NCBI GenBank assembly: GCA_903881205.1
Contig: CAIRSC010000059.1
Location: forward strand, 1-10,559
Source: an uncultured bacterium
GTDB taxonomy: Bacteria; Patescibacteriota; Minisyncoccia; Phycocordibacterales; UBA2100
Reading direction: 5' to 3'
DNA length: 10,559 bases
Below, piece by piece: positions 1 through 7,057 of the stretch. Position numbers and translations under genes: made by a program. Position 1 is the first letter of the stretch. Every line of letters starts with the position of its first letter. Under the pieces are notes generated by a model that had not been told where the DNA came from, did not search any database, and saw only the letters and a list, made by a program, of their open reading frames with translations.

Positions 1-270
1 ATGCACATCGCGGTCGTGAAGAATGATTTCTCATGGTATCTGCATCTGCATGGCGAGTACCACGTGCCCGGGGCGCCACTGCCGCCTCTTTGGATCAAGA
101 ACGGTCAGGTGGTCCATAGTATGGCGATGATGGTGACACCCGACACATTCACGTCGCCTCTGGAAGCGCACGTGATCATTCCGTCTTCGGGGCTCTACAC
201 GATATGGGGACAATTCAAGACCTCCTCGGGGGATCTCGTGGCCACGGCATTCACCATACGGGTGGAATAG
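1..270 (+). CDS. C-terminal part of an extracytoplasmic beta-sandwich domain protein (5' end outside window)
   Basis: The last 89 residues of a protein ending at TAG 268-270. The reading frame is open from the first base, and the ATG at base 1 is probably an internal Met. In domains of this general type, a strand of the form MHxxVVxxD followed by xHxHxxY is internal, and the domain closes with a GLYxxWGQF strand and a final short beta strand. Visible here are MHIAVVKNDF, the histidine patch HLHGEYH (residues 16-22), GLYTIWGQF (about 65-73) and TAFTIRVE at the end. Related domains (YtkA/FixH-like, or found next to cupredoxins) are extracytoplasmic and sometimes metal-associated; I infer location and fold from that resemblance only. 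The ATG of an alternative next start follows its stop directly, so it is probably cotranscribed with the downstream genes. Function unknown. Confidence 0.6.
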   Translation: MHIAVVKNDFSWYLHLHGEYHVPGAPLPPLWIKNGQVVHSMAMMVTPDTFTSPLEAHVIIPSSGLYTIWGQFKTSSGDLVATAFTIRVE

Positions 271-318
271 ATGAATCTGGAAAGTGAGAGAAATGGGGTA
301 TTATTGCGGAAAGCAGAT

Positions 319-1719
319 ATGAAAATATATTTCTTCCGCCGTCTCGCTTTGATTCTTCTCGCGATTGTCGTGATTGGTAGTGTGCCCGTGCAGGCACGTG
401 CGGCCACTGTGGTGACCTTCACGACAGTCGGCCCGACCGCGTGGACCGTCCCGGCCGGAGTCACTTCGGTACAGGTCCTTGTCGTAGGCGGTGGCGGAGG
501 TGGAGGTTCTGACATGGGCGGCGGCGGAGGCGGCGGAGGCGTGATCTATAACGGTGCATACGCCGTTACGCCGGGAGCTTCTGTCACTGTCACTATCGGT
601 GGGGGAGGCGCCGGTGCGGCTGCCGGGGTCAGTCAGGCACGCGGTGTCAGTGGCGGCAATTCAGTATTTGATACGTTGACCGCCATCGGCGGCGGGGGTG
701 GCGGATCTGAATACAGTTCGAATGCCGCTCCGCCCGCATCCGGCGGATCCGGCGGCGGCGTAGCGGGAGGTCTCTATCAAACAGGAGGTACGGGAACAGC
801 AGGACAGGGAAATAACGGCTCATCAGGTGGAGGTACCTGGTATCCGGGCGGCGGCGGCGGCGCGGGCGGAACGGGTTCTAATCAAGAGAACGGAGGGCCG
901 GGAAGGATGTATGCGATCACGGGAACCGCACTCTACTGGGGCGGCGGAGGCGGCGGATCGGGATATTCAAGCTGTGGCGGCAACGGAGGCATAGGGGGCG
1001 GCGGAGGCGGCGCCGTATGTACAACAACGGGTGGCGCGGGCATCAACAACGGCGCAGCGGGCGGTGGTGGTGTAATTAGCGCACAAACGAACACGCCGGG
1101 CGGCAATGGCGGCGCCAATACTGGCGGGGGCGGGGGCGGGGGTTCTCATTACAATTCAAATAATAAAGGCGGCAATGGCGGCTCCGGTATCGTCGTCGTG
1201 AGTTACGGTGCTCCGAGTATTACGCTTTCTCAAAGCACCACGATCACCGGCAGTGCCTCGGTCTTGGGGACCATTTCAAAAGGCTCGGGCACGTTCGTCA
1301 TCGACGACCCGCTCGATCCGAAGAATAAATTGCTCTACCACTCATTCGTCGAAAGTCCGGACGTTATGAATATATACGACGGCATCGCACAGCTCGACAG
1401 CGGGGGATCCGCTACAATCACGTTGCCCGACTATTTCCTTGCGCTCAATAAAGACTTCCGGTACCTCGCGACTCCGGTGGGCCAATCGATGCCGAATCTG
1501 TATATTTCGAGCGAAGTCCATCGCCGTTTTTGGATATTTCGCCAGATCATCATGAAGGTATCCGGCGGTGCCGCCGGCGGCAGGGTCTCGTGGCAGGTGA
1601 CCGGTATCCGCCACGATCCGTTCATCGTCGCCAATCCGATCATACCGGAAGTTGATAAGGGTCCGGGACAGCTTGTCGACAAGGGGACATATCTGTTCCC
1701 AGAATTCTATAAAAAATAA
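319..1719 (+). CDS. Secreted glycine-rich protein with shared C-terminal module (paralogue 1 of 3)
   Basis: 466 residues from ATG 319. This start gives a classical signal peptide (MKIYFFRR, hydrophobic core, cleavage probably after ARA near residue 28) and has a weak purine stretch GGAAAG five bases upstream. An in-frame ATG at 271, touching the preceding stop, would add 16 residues before the signal peptide and is less likely. After a strand-rich opening (AWTVPAGVTSVQVLVVGGG), residues about 55-295 are very rich in Gly, with Ser, Ala, Asn and Thr between. This matches the glycine-rich domain common in surface proteins of uncultivated bacteria. Residues about 300-466 form the module shared with the next two genes: ISKGSGTFVIDD, HSFVESPDVMNIYDG, SWQVTGIRHDP and a DKGTYLFPEFYKK tail. 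Compared with its paralogues it has a longer, unlike stretch at residues 396-414. Probably exported to the cell surface; fibre or adhesin role is inference. Confidence 0.85.
   Translation: MKIYFFRRLALILLAIVVIGSVPVQARAATVVTFTTVGPTAWTVPAGVTSVQVLVVGGGGGGGSDMGGGGGGGGVIYNGAYAVTPGASVTVTIGGGGAGAAAGVSQARGVSGGNSVFDTLTAIGGGGGGSEYSSNAAPPASGGSGGGVAGGLYQTGGTGTAGQGNNGSSGGGTWYPGGGGGAGGTGSNQENGGPGRMYAITGTALYWGGGGGGSGYSSCGGNGGIGGGGGGAVCTTTGGAGINNGAAGGGGVISAQTNTPGGNGGANTGGGGGGGSHYNSNNKGGNGGSGIVVVSYGAPSITLSQSTTITGSASVLGTISKGSGTFVIDDPLDPKNKLLYHSFVESPDVMNIYDGIAQLDSGGSATITLPDYFLALNKDFRYLATPVGQSMPNLYISSEVHRRFWIFRQIIMKVSGGAAGGRVSWQVTGIRHDPFIVANPIIPEVDKGPGQLVDKGTYLFPEFYKK
1123..1142 (+). repeat. G-rich tract with three runs of five G
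   Basis: A 20-base stretch on the + (coding) strand consists of GG, then three runs of five G, separated by single C bases. It encodes part of the glycine-rich region of paralogue 1. It contains only three tracts of three or more G, so it does not satisfy the usual four-tract quadruplex rule without using the leading GG. Confidence 0.8.
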
Positions 1720-1721
1720 AT

Positions 1722-3017
1722 ATGCGACTGACTAAACACGTATCGAGATTTTTTGCAATTGCGGCGTTGCTGTGTGTCTTTGTATACACGGTCAGTGCAT
1801 TCCCTGGCCGCTCGATGGGACTTACGTGCGGAACCGGGACGCTCGTTGGTACAACGTGTGTGGTGTATCTCACGAGCGGTACGAGTTGGACAGTGCCTTC
1901 TGACTGGACTTCCAAGAGCACCATATACGTTATCGCAGGAGGAGGTGGTGCTGGGGGAGGTGTAGGTCCGAGCGGTGCGGAAGGCGGCGGCGGCGGCGCC
2001 GGAGGAGTCGTGACGATAACAAACTACGCGGCGACTCCCGGTGCATCCGTAACCTATAGCATCGGCTCCGGTGGGGCTGGTGCAGCATCCGGACTTGTTA
2101 ACGGAACGGCAGGATCAAATAGTACATTCGGAATTTACACCGCCACGGGAGGAGGCTATGGAGGCGGTTCCACGACTTCTGCGGGTTCGGGTAACGCCGG
2201 TGGCGCTGGTGGATCGGGCGGCGGTGGAGGCGGCGGAGGCGGCGGAGGCGGAGCGGCAGGCGCCGGCACTGGAGGACAAGGTTCAAATGGCGCTGCCGGA
2301 AATTGTTGCGGGCCCGGGACGGGCGGCGGTGGAGGCGGTGCAGGTGGTGCTGCTTCGGGTACTACCGGCGGTGCAGGGATAGTAGTAAATTCGACGACCT
2401 ATGCGATAGGCGGTACTACCAGTGGCGTATTCGCTACACCCGCTGCACAGTCCGCAAATACAGGTAATGGAGGCACCGGCGCTGAGCTCGGAGGAGGTGC
2501 CGGCGGATCGGGCATCATTATCATTACGTATTCGGTAACCATTGCTTTCACCGGCAACGTGAAATTTGCGGGCAATCTCTCTGTTGTGGGATCGCTCACC
2601 AAAGGAAGCGGAACATTTGAGATCGATCACCCACTCGATCCTGCGGGCAAGATCCTCTTTCACTCATTCGTCGAAAGCCCCGATGTCATGAACATATACA
2701 ACGGCATCGCAACACTCGACGAGAGCGGTGAAGCGGTCATATCGCTTCCGGCATATTACGATGCGCTCAATGCCGATTCGCGCTACCAGTTCTCGCCGGT
2801 CGGCCGGGCAATGCCGAATCTGTATATCAAGACCGAAGAAAAAAATAATCAATTCACTATTGCTGGCGGGGTGGCCGGAGGAAAAATATCCTGGCAGATC
2901 ACCGGTATCCGCCATGATCCGTACATTTTGGCGCATCCGGTCATTGTCTCGGTGCTGAAAGGTCCGGGACAGATCGTGGGCAAGGGAGTGTGTATATTTG
3001 AACCGCTATGCAAATAA
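1722..3017 (+). CDS. Secreted glycine-rich protein with shared C-terminal module (paralogue 2 of 3)
   Basis: 431 residues, starting two bases after the preceding stop with no clear Shine-Dalgarno sequence. The N-terminus (MRLTKHVSRFF, then a hydrophobic core ending VSA at residue 26) is a signal peptide. The mature part opens with a Cys pair (LTCGTGTLVGTTCVVYL) and the same SWTVP-type strand as its upstream neighbour. It continues into a Gly-rich region (about residues 67-265) that includes twelve uninterrupted Gly codons and a GNCCGPG patch. From about residue 290 comes the shared module: LTKGSGTFEIDHPLDP, HSFVESPDVMNIYNG, MPNLYI and ISWQITGIRHDPY. Unlike the two paralogues, which end in KGxYLFP plus a Tyr/Lys-rich tail, this one ends GVCIFEPLCK and so gains two cysteines. 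Its last 10 bases overlap the next gene. Likely a secreted surface protein; no enzymatic motif is visible. Confidence 0.87.
   Translation: MRLTKHVSRFFAIAALLCVFVYTVSAFPGRSMGLTCGTGTLVGTTCVVYLTSGTSWTVPSDWTSKSTIYVIAGGGGAGGGVGPSGAEGGGGGAGGVVTITNYAATPGASVTYSIGSGGAGAASGLVNGTAGSNSTFGIYTATGGGYGGGSTTSAGSGNAGGAGGSGGGGGGGGGGGGAAGAGTGGQGSNGAAGNCCGPGTGGGGGGAGGAASGTTGGAGIVVNSTTYAIGGTTSGVFATPAAQSANTGNGGTGAELGGGAGGSGIIIITYSVTIAFTGNVKFAGNLSVVGSLTKGSGTFEIDHPLDPAGKILFHSFVESPDVMNIYNGIATLDESGEAVISLPAYYDALNADSRYQFSPVGRAMPNLYIKTEEKNNQFTIAGGVAGGKISWQITGIRHDPYILAHPVIVSVLKGPGQIVGKGVCIFEPLCK
2217..2252 (+). repeat. Twelve consecutive Gly codons (GGN tract)
   Basis: Twelve uninterrupted GGC/GGT/GGA codons in paralogue 2, dominated by a GGC-GGC-GGA pattern. 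Because the unit is three bases, copy-number change would lengthen or shorten the polyglycine without breaking the frame. Confidence 0.85.
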
Positions 3018-3715
3018 AAAAACTTTTAACAGGCATAGTTGTTGTATTTCTCGCCCTGGGACCTTCGGTCGTATTAGCGTATGGCCAGGGTTATTACCAG
3101 GGCTACTATCAGCCGTACTATCAGGGTACCTACTATGCTCAGGGTACGTATTACTCACAGGGCAGCTACCAGACTACGATCAGTGTGGATACGATCGCGT
3201 CGAGCAACGTGAGCGTTACGGGGTCTATTTCAAAGGGTTCGGGCACGTTCGCGATAGACCACCCGCTGGATCCCAAAAATAAACTACTCTTTCACTCATT
3301 CGTTGAATCACCCGATGTCAAAAATATCTATGACGGCATCGCAATGTTGGATAAGAACGGAGAGGTAACTATCGAGCTGCCGACGTATTTCGAGGCACTG
3401 AACAATAATGTGCGCTATCAGATCAAGCCGATCGGAGCGCCTATGCCAAATCTGTATGTGAAAGAAGAGGAGCACGACAACCGGTTCGCGGTCGCCGGCG
3501 GCGCCCCCGGCGGCAAAATTTCGTGGCAGATCACCGGTATCCGTCATGATCCGTACATTGAGGCCAATCCGATCATCCCGGTCGTAGAGAAATCTTCTAC
3601 GACACTCGTCGATAAGGGCTCGTATCTGTTCCCCGACGGCTACAAAAATCGCACGATCGGCGGACTATTCACCGGCGTGAGTGCGGCAGTGCGCTGGCTC
3701 CTGCATTGGTTCTAA
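3008..3715 (+). CDS. Secreted Tyr/Gln/Gly-repeat protein with shared C-terminal module (paralogue 3 of 3)
   Basis: 235 residues, overlapping the end of the previous gene by 10 bases. Signal peptide MQIKKLLTGIVVVF...VVLA with probable cleavage after A24. The glycine-rich region of its two paralogues is replaced by a short Tyr/Gln/Gly-rich segment (residues 25-55) built on YYQG-type repeats, followed by a linker. The shared module then begins (ISKGSGTFAIDHPLDP from residue 74, HSFVESPDVKNIYDG, MPNLYVKEEEHDNRF, ISWQITGIRHDPY). This is the most compact version of the module, so it marks its boundaries well. After the common DKGSYLFPDGYKN tail it carries an extra C-terminal segment (residues 214-235) ending SAAVRWLLHWF, a possible amphipathic or membrane-contacting helix absent from the other two. 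Probably secreted and surface-associated; the exact role is unknown. Confidence 0.87.
   Translation: MQIKKLLTGIVVVFLALGPSVVLAYGQGYYQGYYQPYYQGTYYAQGTYYSQGSYQTTISVDTIASSNVSVTGSISKGSGTFAIDHPLDPKNKLLFHSFVESPDVKNIYDGIAMLDKNGEVTIELPTYFEALNNNVRYQIKPIGAPMPNLYVKEEEHDNRFAVAGGAPGGKISWQITGIRHDPYIEANPIIPVVEKSSTTLVDKGSYLFPDGYKNRTIGGLFTGVSAAVRWLLHWF
3080..3172 (+). repeat. Coding repeat of YYQG-type units
   Basis: Residues 25-55 of paralogue 3 are an imperfect tandem of short units such as GYYQ, PYYQG, TYYAQG and TYYSQG directly after the signal peptide cleavage site. The DNA repeats are imperfect (TAT/TAC and CAG codons mixed), so the pattern is held at protein level. Confidence 0.85.
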
Positions 3716-3735
3716 ATCGGCCCGATAGCAGTAAA

Positions 3736-4944
3736 ATGGACGGCATGCATTTCTCGTACCGTATTGCTGTTATGGGGGCGCTGTTGATCGTCGCGCTCGC
3801 GGTAGCGGGCCGGCCATCCTTATGGTCCGCATCGGAAGTCGACTCGATCGGACGGGGAAATCCTAGTTTTCAAGAGCTCTCTGATCGCTTCACGAAGCTA
3901 GCGCAGCAGAAAGGTGCGGTATACGCGTTTGACGTGCTGAAAAAAGCGGCCGTGCCGCCCGGTATCGACATGCATCTGATGGGGCACGTCGTGGGAGATA
4001 TTCTTTATAAGCAAGAAGGCATCAACGGGGTCAAGGAGTGCACGCAGGATTTTCGCAATGCCTGCTCGCATTCGATCGTGATTGGCGTGCTCAATGAATT
4101 CGCTACGGGCGACGCGACGATCGCGAAGATACGGGCTGCATGCAAGCTGGCGCCGGGCGGAAGCGGTGCATACACGATGTGTTTTCACGGACTCGGCCAC
4201 GGCGTCTTCGCGTACTTCGGCTACGACATTCCGAAAGCGGTCGCATTCTGCAAGCGACTCGGGACACCTGCATATGGCAATGAGGAATATACTCAGTGCG
4301 TCGGCGGGATGATTATGGAGCTGGTCGACGGCGGCGGCCACGATCATGATATATGGGCAGGTGCTCACGCGAAATATCTAGACCCGAATGACCCGCTTGC
4401 GCCGTGCGACCGCTCACTTATTCCGCATGACGCAAAGTCGTTTTGTTATATGTATTTGACGCCGCATTTGTTTGAGGGGGCGGGTGCTCAGCTGAGTAAC
4501 CCCGATCCCGCCACATTCCCGGAAGCGTTTAGCTATTGCGATGCAATCGCCGATCCTCATCTGCGCGATGCGTGCTCCGGCAGCTTCGGCAAAGAATTCA
4601 TCCCGCTGGCCGCCGCGCACGATATCAGATCCATCGATCAGATGAGTGATTCCGAATATAACGAGGCGATTGTGTGGTGCTCAATGGCTCCAAAAACAGA
4701 AGGACAAAACTCCTGTGTCGCTCAAGCGCTTGCATCAGTATTTTGGGGCGGAGAGAATGATCCGAATGCGTCGTTCAGATTTTGCTCGCTCGTTATAGAA
4801 AATGGGATGCAGGATGCCTGCTACGCCGAGCTTGCGCGCAACATTGCATCGTACACACATGAAGCGCAGCGAGATGCGCTCTGCAAGCGATTGCCCGTCG
4901 CGGATTTCGATACCTGTGAACAATCGCCTCACAACACGCCATGA
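3736..4944 (+). CDS. Membrane-anchored His/Cys-rich hairpin-repeat protein, family copy 1 of 6
   Basis: 402 residues from ATG 3736, 20 bases after the previous stop. ATG 3745 is an equally possible start, while a TTG at 3706 would overlap the previous gene and is less likely. One hydrophobic segment (about residues 8-25) should be a signal anchor with the rest outside the membrane. The family signature is complete: motif I HLMGHVVGDILY (H80, H84, Y91), motif II CSH (H112) and motif III CFHGLGHG (C149, H151, H155), followed by motif IV CVGGMIME. All 16 cysteines after the anchor can be arranged as eight pairs, each the likely staple of a helical hairpin. It has no Cys directly before the first His and no extra N-terminal Cys pair, placing it with the next two genes. 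It ends in a 4-base ATGA overlap with the next gene. I do not recognise the family; the His cluster suggests metal or cofactor binding, which is inference. Confidence 0.85.
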   Translation: MDGMHFSYRIAVMGALLIVALAVAGRPSLWSASEVDSIGRGNPSFQELSDRFTKLAQQKGAVYAFDVLKKAAVPPGIDMHLMGHVVGDILYKQEGINGVKECTQDFRNACSHSIVIGVLNEFATGDATIAKIRAACKLAPGGSGAYTMCFHGLGHGVFAYFGYDIPKAVAFCKRLGTPAYGNEEYTQCVGGMIMELVDGGGHDHDIWAGAHAKYLDPNDPLAPCDRSLIPHDAKSFCYMYLTPHLFEGAGAQLSNPDPATFPEAFSYCDAIADPHLRDACSGSFGKEFIPLAAAHDIRSIDQMSDSEYNEAIVWCSMAPKTEGQNSCVAQALASVFWGGENDPNASFRFCSLVIENGMQDACYAELARNIASYTHEAQRDALCKRLPVADFDTCEQSPHNTP

Positions 4945-5993
4945 GTAAGCTACGTATCGGCGCCCTCATCGTCTTCGTCGGCATTACATTGTTCGGTGTG
5001 TGGTTGTTTACGTATCGTCATCATGCGGTCACTGTAGTGCCGCTTACGGCGAATCCGCACGTTCAAGAAGCGTATTGGAAAGGACGGATCTCTGCGGTAG
5101 GTCCCGTGCGCGCGTACAGTGAGTTTGGGAATGCAGTGCAAGATCTGACGCCCCAGAAGCAGCATGAGGATGCGCATGCGTTCGGCGGCGCGCTGTATCA
5201 GATCGCGGGAGTGGGCGGGCTCTCGACCTGCGACGCCCGTTTTTCATTTGGTTGTTTCCATGAATTCTTGGGTCGTGCGATAGCGGCACTCGGACTTGGT
5301 TCAGTGGGGAGTCTCAACGAAGGGTGCATCGAAGCGCTCGGTGCGGGCTCGCTGTCATGCCAGCACGGAATCGGACACGGGGTCTTGGCATATCTCGGAT
5401 ACACAGGCGATGATCTGAATAAAGCACTGCGTATCTGCAAAGATCTTCCGCACAATGATCCGATCGGCGGCTGCTACGGCGGTGTATTTATGGAATACAA
5501 TCTGCAGACCATGCTCGGTACCGAGGGCCGCATCCGGCCGCCGACCTCGGACATGCAAGCTCCGTGCGACAGCGTCGCGGACGCATATAAGACCGCGTGT
5601 TACTTCTGGCAGCCGCAGTGGTGGCGACAGAACTTCTTTGTTGCAGGAATGACCGATGATGACCGCGCATACGCGGCGGCGGGAGTTTTATGTGCACAGG
5701 TGCCGGCGCCGTATACACGCACCTGTTTTGAAGGAATCGGTAATATCGCACCGTCCGATGCTCATTTCGACGGGGCCCGAACACGCACACTCTGCGAGGA
5801 TGCATCGAGTGATCCGACGGATCGGCTGTATTGCAAATCGCTCGCGGCGGATTCACTCTTCGTCGGCGCCGGTGCGAAAGAGGATGCGACCGCGGTATGT
5901 GCGGATCTTCCGGCAGACCAATACCGGTACTGCATCGTGTATGCAAGCAATTCGGCGAATATTGCTATGCCGCTGGAAGCCCCCTCCCTATGA
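4941..5993 (+). CDS. Membrane-anchored His/Cys-rich hairpin-repeat protein, family copy 2 of 6
   Basis: 350 residues, starting inside the ATGA overlap with the preceding gene and with no Shine-Dalgarno sequence in front. Membrane segment about residues 6-24 (GALIVFVGITLFGVWLF), then an extracytoplasmic domain. Motif I is HEDAHAFGGALY (H75, H79), motif II GCFHEF (C105, H107), motif III CQHGIGHGVLAYLGY (C140, H142, H146) and motif IV CYGGVFMEYNLQTM. A Trp-rich segment CYFWQPQWWRQNF follows the fifth Cys pair. All 14 cysteines beyond the membrane segment fall into seven pairs. The C-terminus reads SANIAMPLEAP. It is the closest relative of the next gene: both share the WQPQWW and EYNLQTM segments and the same motif I to II spacing of 32 residues, so the pair probably arose by recent tandem duplication. 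Motif I happens to fit HExxH, but the Glu is not kept in the paralogues, so a zinc protease call is not supported. Function unknown. Confidence 0.87.
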   Translation: MSKLRIGALIVFVGITLFGVWLFTYRHHAVTVVPLTANPHVQEAYWKGRISAVGPVRAYSEFGNAVQDLTPQKQHEDAHAFGGALYQIAGVGGLSTCDARFSFGCFHEFLGRAIAALGLGSVGSLNEGCIEALGAGSLSCQHGIGHGVLAYLGYTGDDLNKALRICKDLPHNDPIGGCYGGVFMEYNLQTMLGTEGRIRPPTSDMQAPCDSVADAYKTACYFWQPQWWRQNFFVAGMTDDDRAYAAAGVLCAQVPAPYTRTCFEGIGNIAPSDAHFDGARTRTLCEDASSDPTDRLYCKSLAADSLFVGAGAKEDATAVCADLPADQYRYCIVYASNSANIAMPLEAPSL

Positions 5994-7057
5994 ACATGAG
6001 AAATCTTCTTACATCCCCGCGACCACAGATATTCGTGGCAGGTATCTTTGTGGCGTTTATTGTTCTTATCGCCGGTACCCTTGCGCTGACGTATCGTCAT
6101 GGCGGGTCGCCCAATCCGCTCGTTTTCAAAACGGATTATTGGCGGGCCAACATACAGTCGGTGGGTGCCGCGCGCGCCTACGAGGAATTGGCTCGAGACG
6201 TTGCCCGGCTTGACCCGAGCGATCAGCACGGCGCTGCGCACGCGTTCGGCGGTGCATTGTACATGGAGGAAGGGATTGGCGGATTCACCACCTGTGATAT
6301 TCGTTTCTCATACGGCTGCTTCCATGAATTCATCGGCAGGTCGATCATCGACCGGGGTATCGATGTCGTCGGCACACTCGATCGCCTGTGCGGCGGAGAT
6401 ACTGCCGGCTGTCAGCACGGCATAGGTCACGGTGTCCTCGCGTATCTTGGATACGGTACTAAAGATCTTACTCAGGCGATCCGGATCTGTGCGTCACTGA
6501 CCGACGATAATGCGCTGCAGGGCTGCGATGCCGGTGTATACATGGAATACAATCTGCAGACGATGACGCAGGGAGGATCGGCCACAACTGCGGTCCGCAT
6601 GCCGGATTCCGGCGGAATGTATGCTCCGTGCGATACGCTCGCGCATGTCGCGCAAAGAGTGTGCTACCAGTGGCAGCCGCAGTGGTGGTGGGTCTATTTC
6701 ACCGAGGCGCTGCACAGTGATCATGCCGCGGCGCTCTCGCGCACGGCCGCGCTCTGCGAGAAGGTAGCGGACCGGGGATCGAGGGAGGCATGCGTCGCAG
6801 GCACAGGACTCATGGCTCCTGTAGCGGGTAACTATGATCCGCACCGGTCCGCCGCGCTCTGCGACGCATCTTTTGGCGATGTGAATGAGCAGCTGATATG
6901 CAAAGGATATGCGGCGAATGTATATAACAGTACGCAATCATCAGCAGTCGCGCTGCGTGTCTGCGACGGGCTCATCGGTGAGCGGAGTTTGTACTGCCGG
7001 TCGTATGCGGAGGGAACGGCGAATATCGCGAATCCCCGAGCACTCCCCACATTATGA
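5990..7057 (+). CDS. Membrane-anchored His/Cys-rich hairpin-repeat protein, family copy 3 of 6
   Basis: 355 residues from ATG 5990, which overlaps the preceding stop as ATGA. The open frame extends further upstream, but only inside the previous gene, and the membrane segment (about residues 13-34) sits correctly behind this start. A weak GGAAG lies about 10 bases upstream. Motif I is HGAAHAFGGALY (H80, H84), motif II GCFHEF (C110, H112), motif III CQHGIGHGVLAYLGY (C141, H143, H147) and motif IV CDAGVYMEYNLQTM; the Trp-rich segment is CYQWQPQWWWVYF. The 14 cysteines after the anchor form seven pairs in the same order as in the preceding protein. It ends TANIANPRALPTL, again like its neighbour. 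Function unknown; extracytoplasmic, disulfide-stabilised and probably metal- or cofactor-binding by inference. Confidence 0.87.
   Translation: MNMRNLLTSPRPQIFVAGIFVAFIVLIAGTLALTYRHGGSPNPLVFKTDYWRANIQSVGAARAYEELARDVARLDPSDQHGAAHAFGGALYMEEGIGGFTTCDIRFSYGCFHEFIGRSIIDRGIDVVGTLDRLCGGDTAGCQHGIGHGVLAYLGYGTKDLTQAIRICASLTDDNALQGCDAGVYMEYNLQTMTQGGSATTAVRMPDSGGMYAPCDTLAHVAQRVCYQWQPQWWWVYFTEALHSDHAAALSRTAALCEKVADRGSREACVAGTGLMAPVAGNYDPHRSAALCDASFGDVNEQLICKGYAANVYNSTQSSAVALRVCDGLIGERSLYCRSYAEGTANIANPRALPTL

Noticed and set aside
296..336. AT-rich patch before the first secreted paralogue as a promoter
   Set aside because: TTGCGG and TATGAA-like hexamers can be picked out, but spacing and match are poor and the patch overlaps the start of the signal peptide. 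Not supportable by eye.
195..1149. Minus-strand open frames rich in proline opposite the glycine-rich region
   Set aside because: They are the complement of GGN codons (poly-Pro/Ala by necessity), overlap a well-supported + strand gene and lack independent start signals.
1504..1560. Clear frameshift in the first secreted paralogue
   Set aside because: Translation of the two other frames does not restore the residues seen in the paralogues, and the frame is correct on both sides. Kept only as a low-interest divergence.
3716..3726. Small inverted repeat ATCGG-C-CCGAT between the fibre trio and the His/Cys cluster as a terminator
   Set aside because: Five-base arms with a one-base centre cannot form a normal hairpin, and no T-run follows.
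5163..5177. HExxH zinc-protease-like motif (HEDAH) in copy 2 of the His/Cys family
   Set aside because: The Glu is not kept: the aligned residues are HLMGH, HGAAH, HGNTH and HVLGH in the other copies. Only the HxxxH spacing is conserved.
5831..5989. Upstream extension of family copy 3 (open frame begins near 5831)
   Set aside because: It lies entirely inside the preceding gene in another frame. The ATG at 5990 gives the ATGA overlap and a correctly placed membrane anchor.
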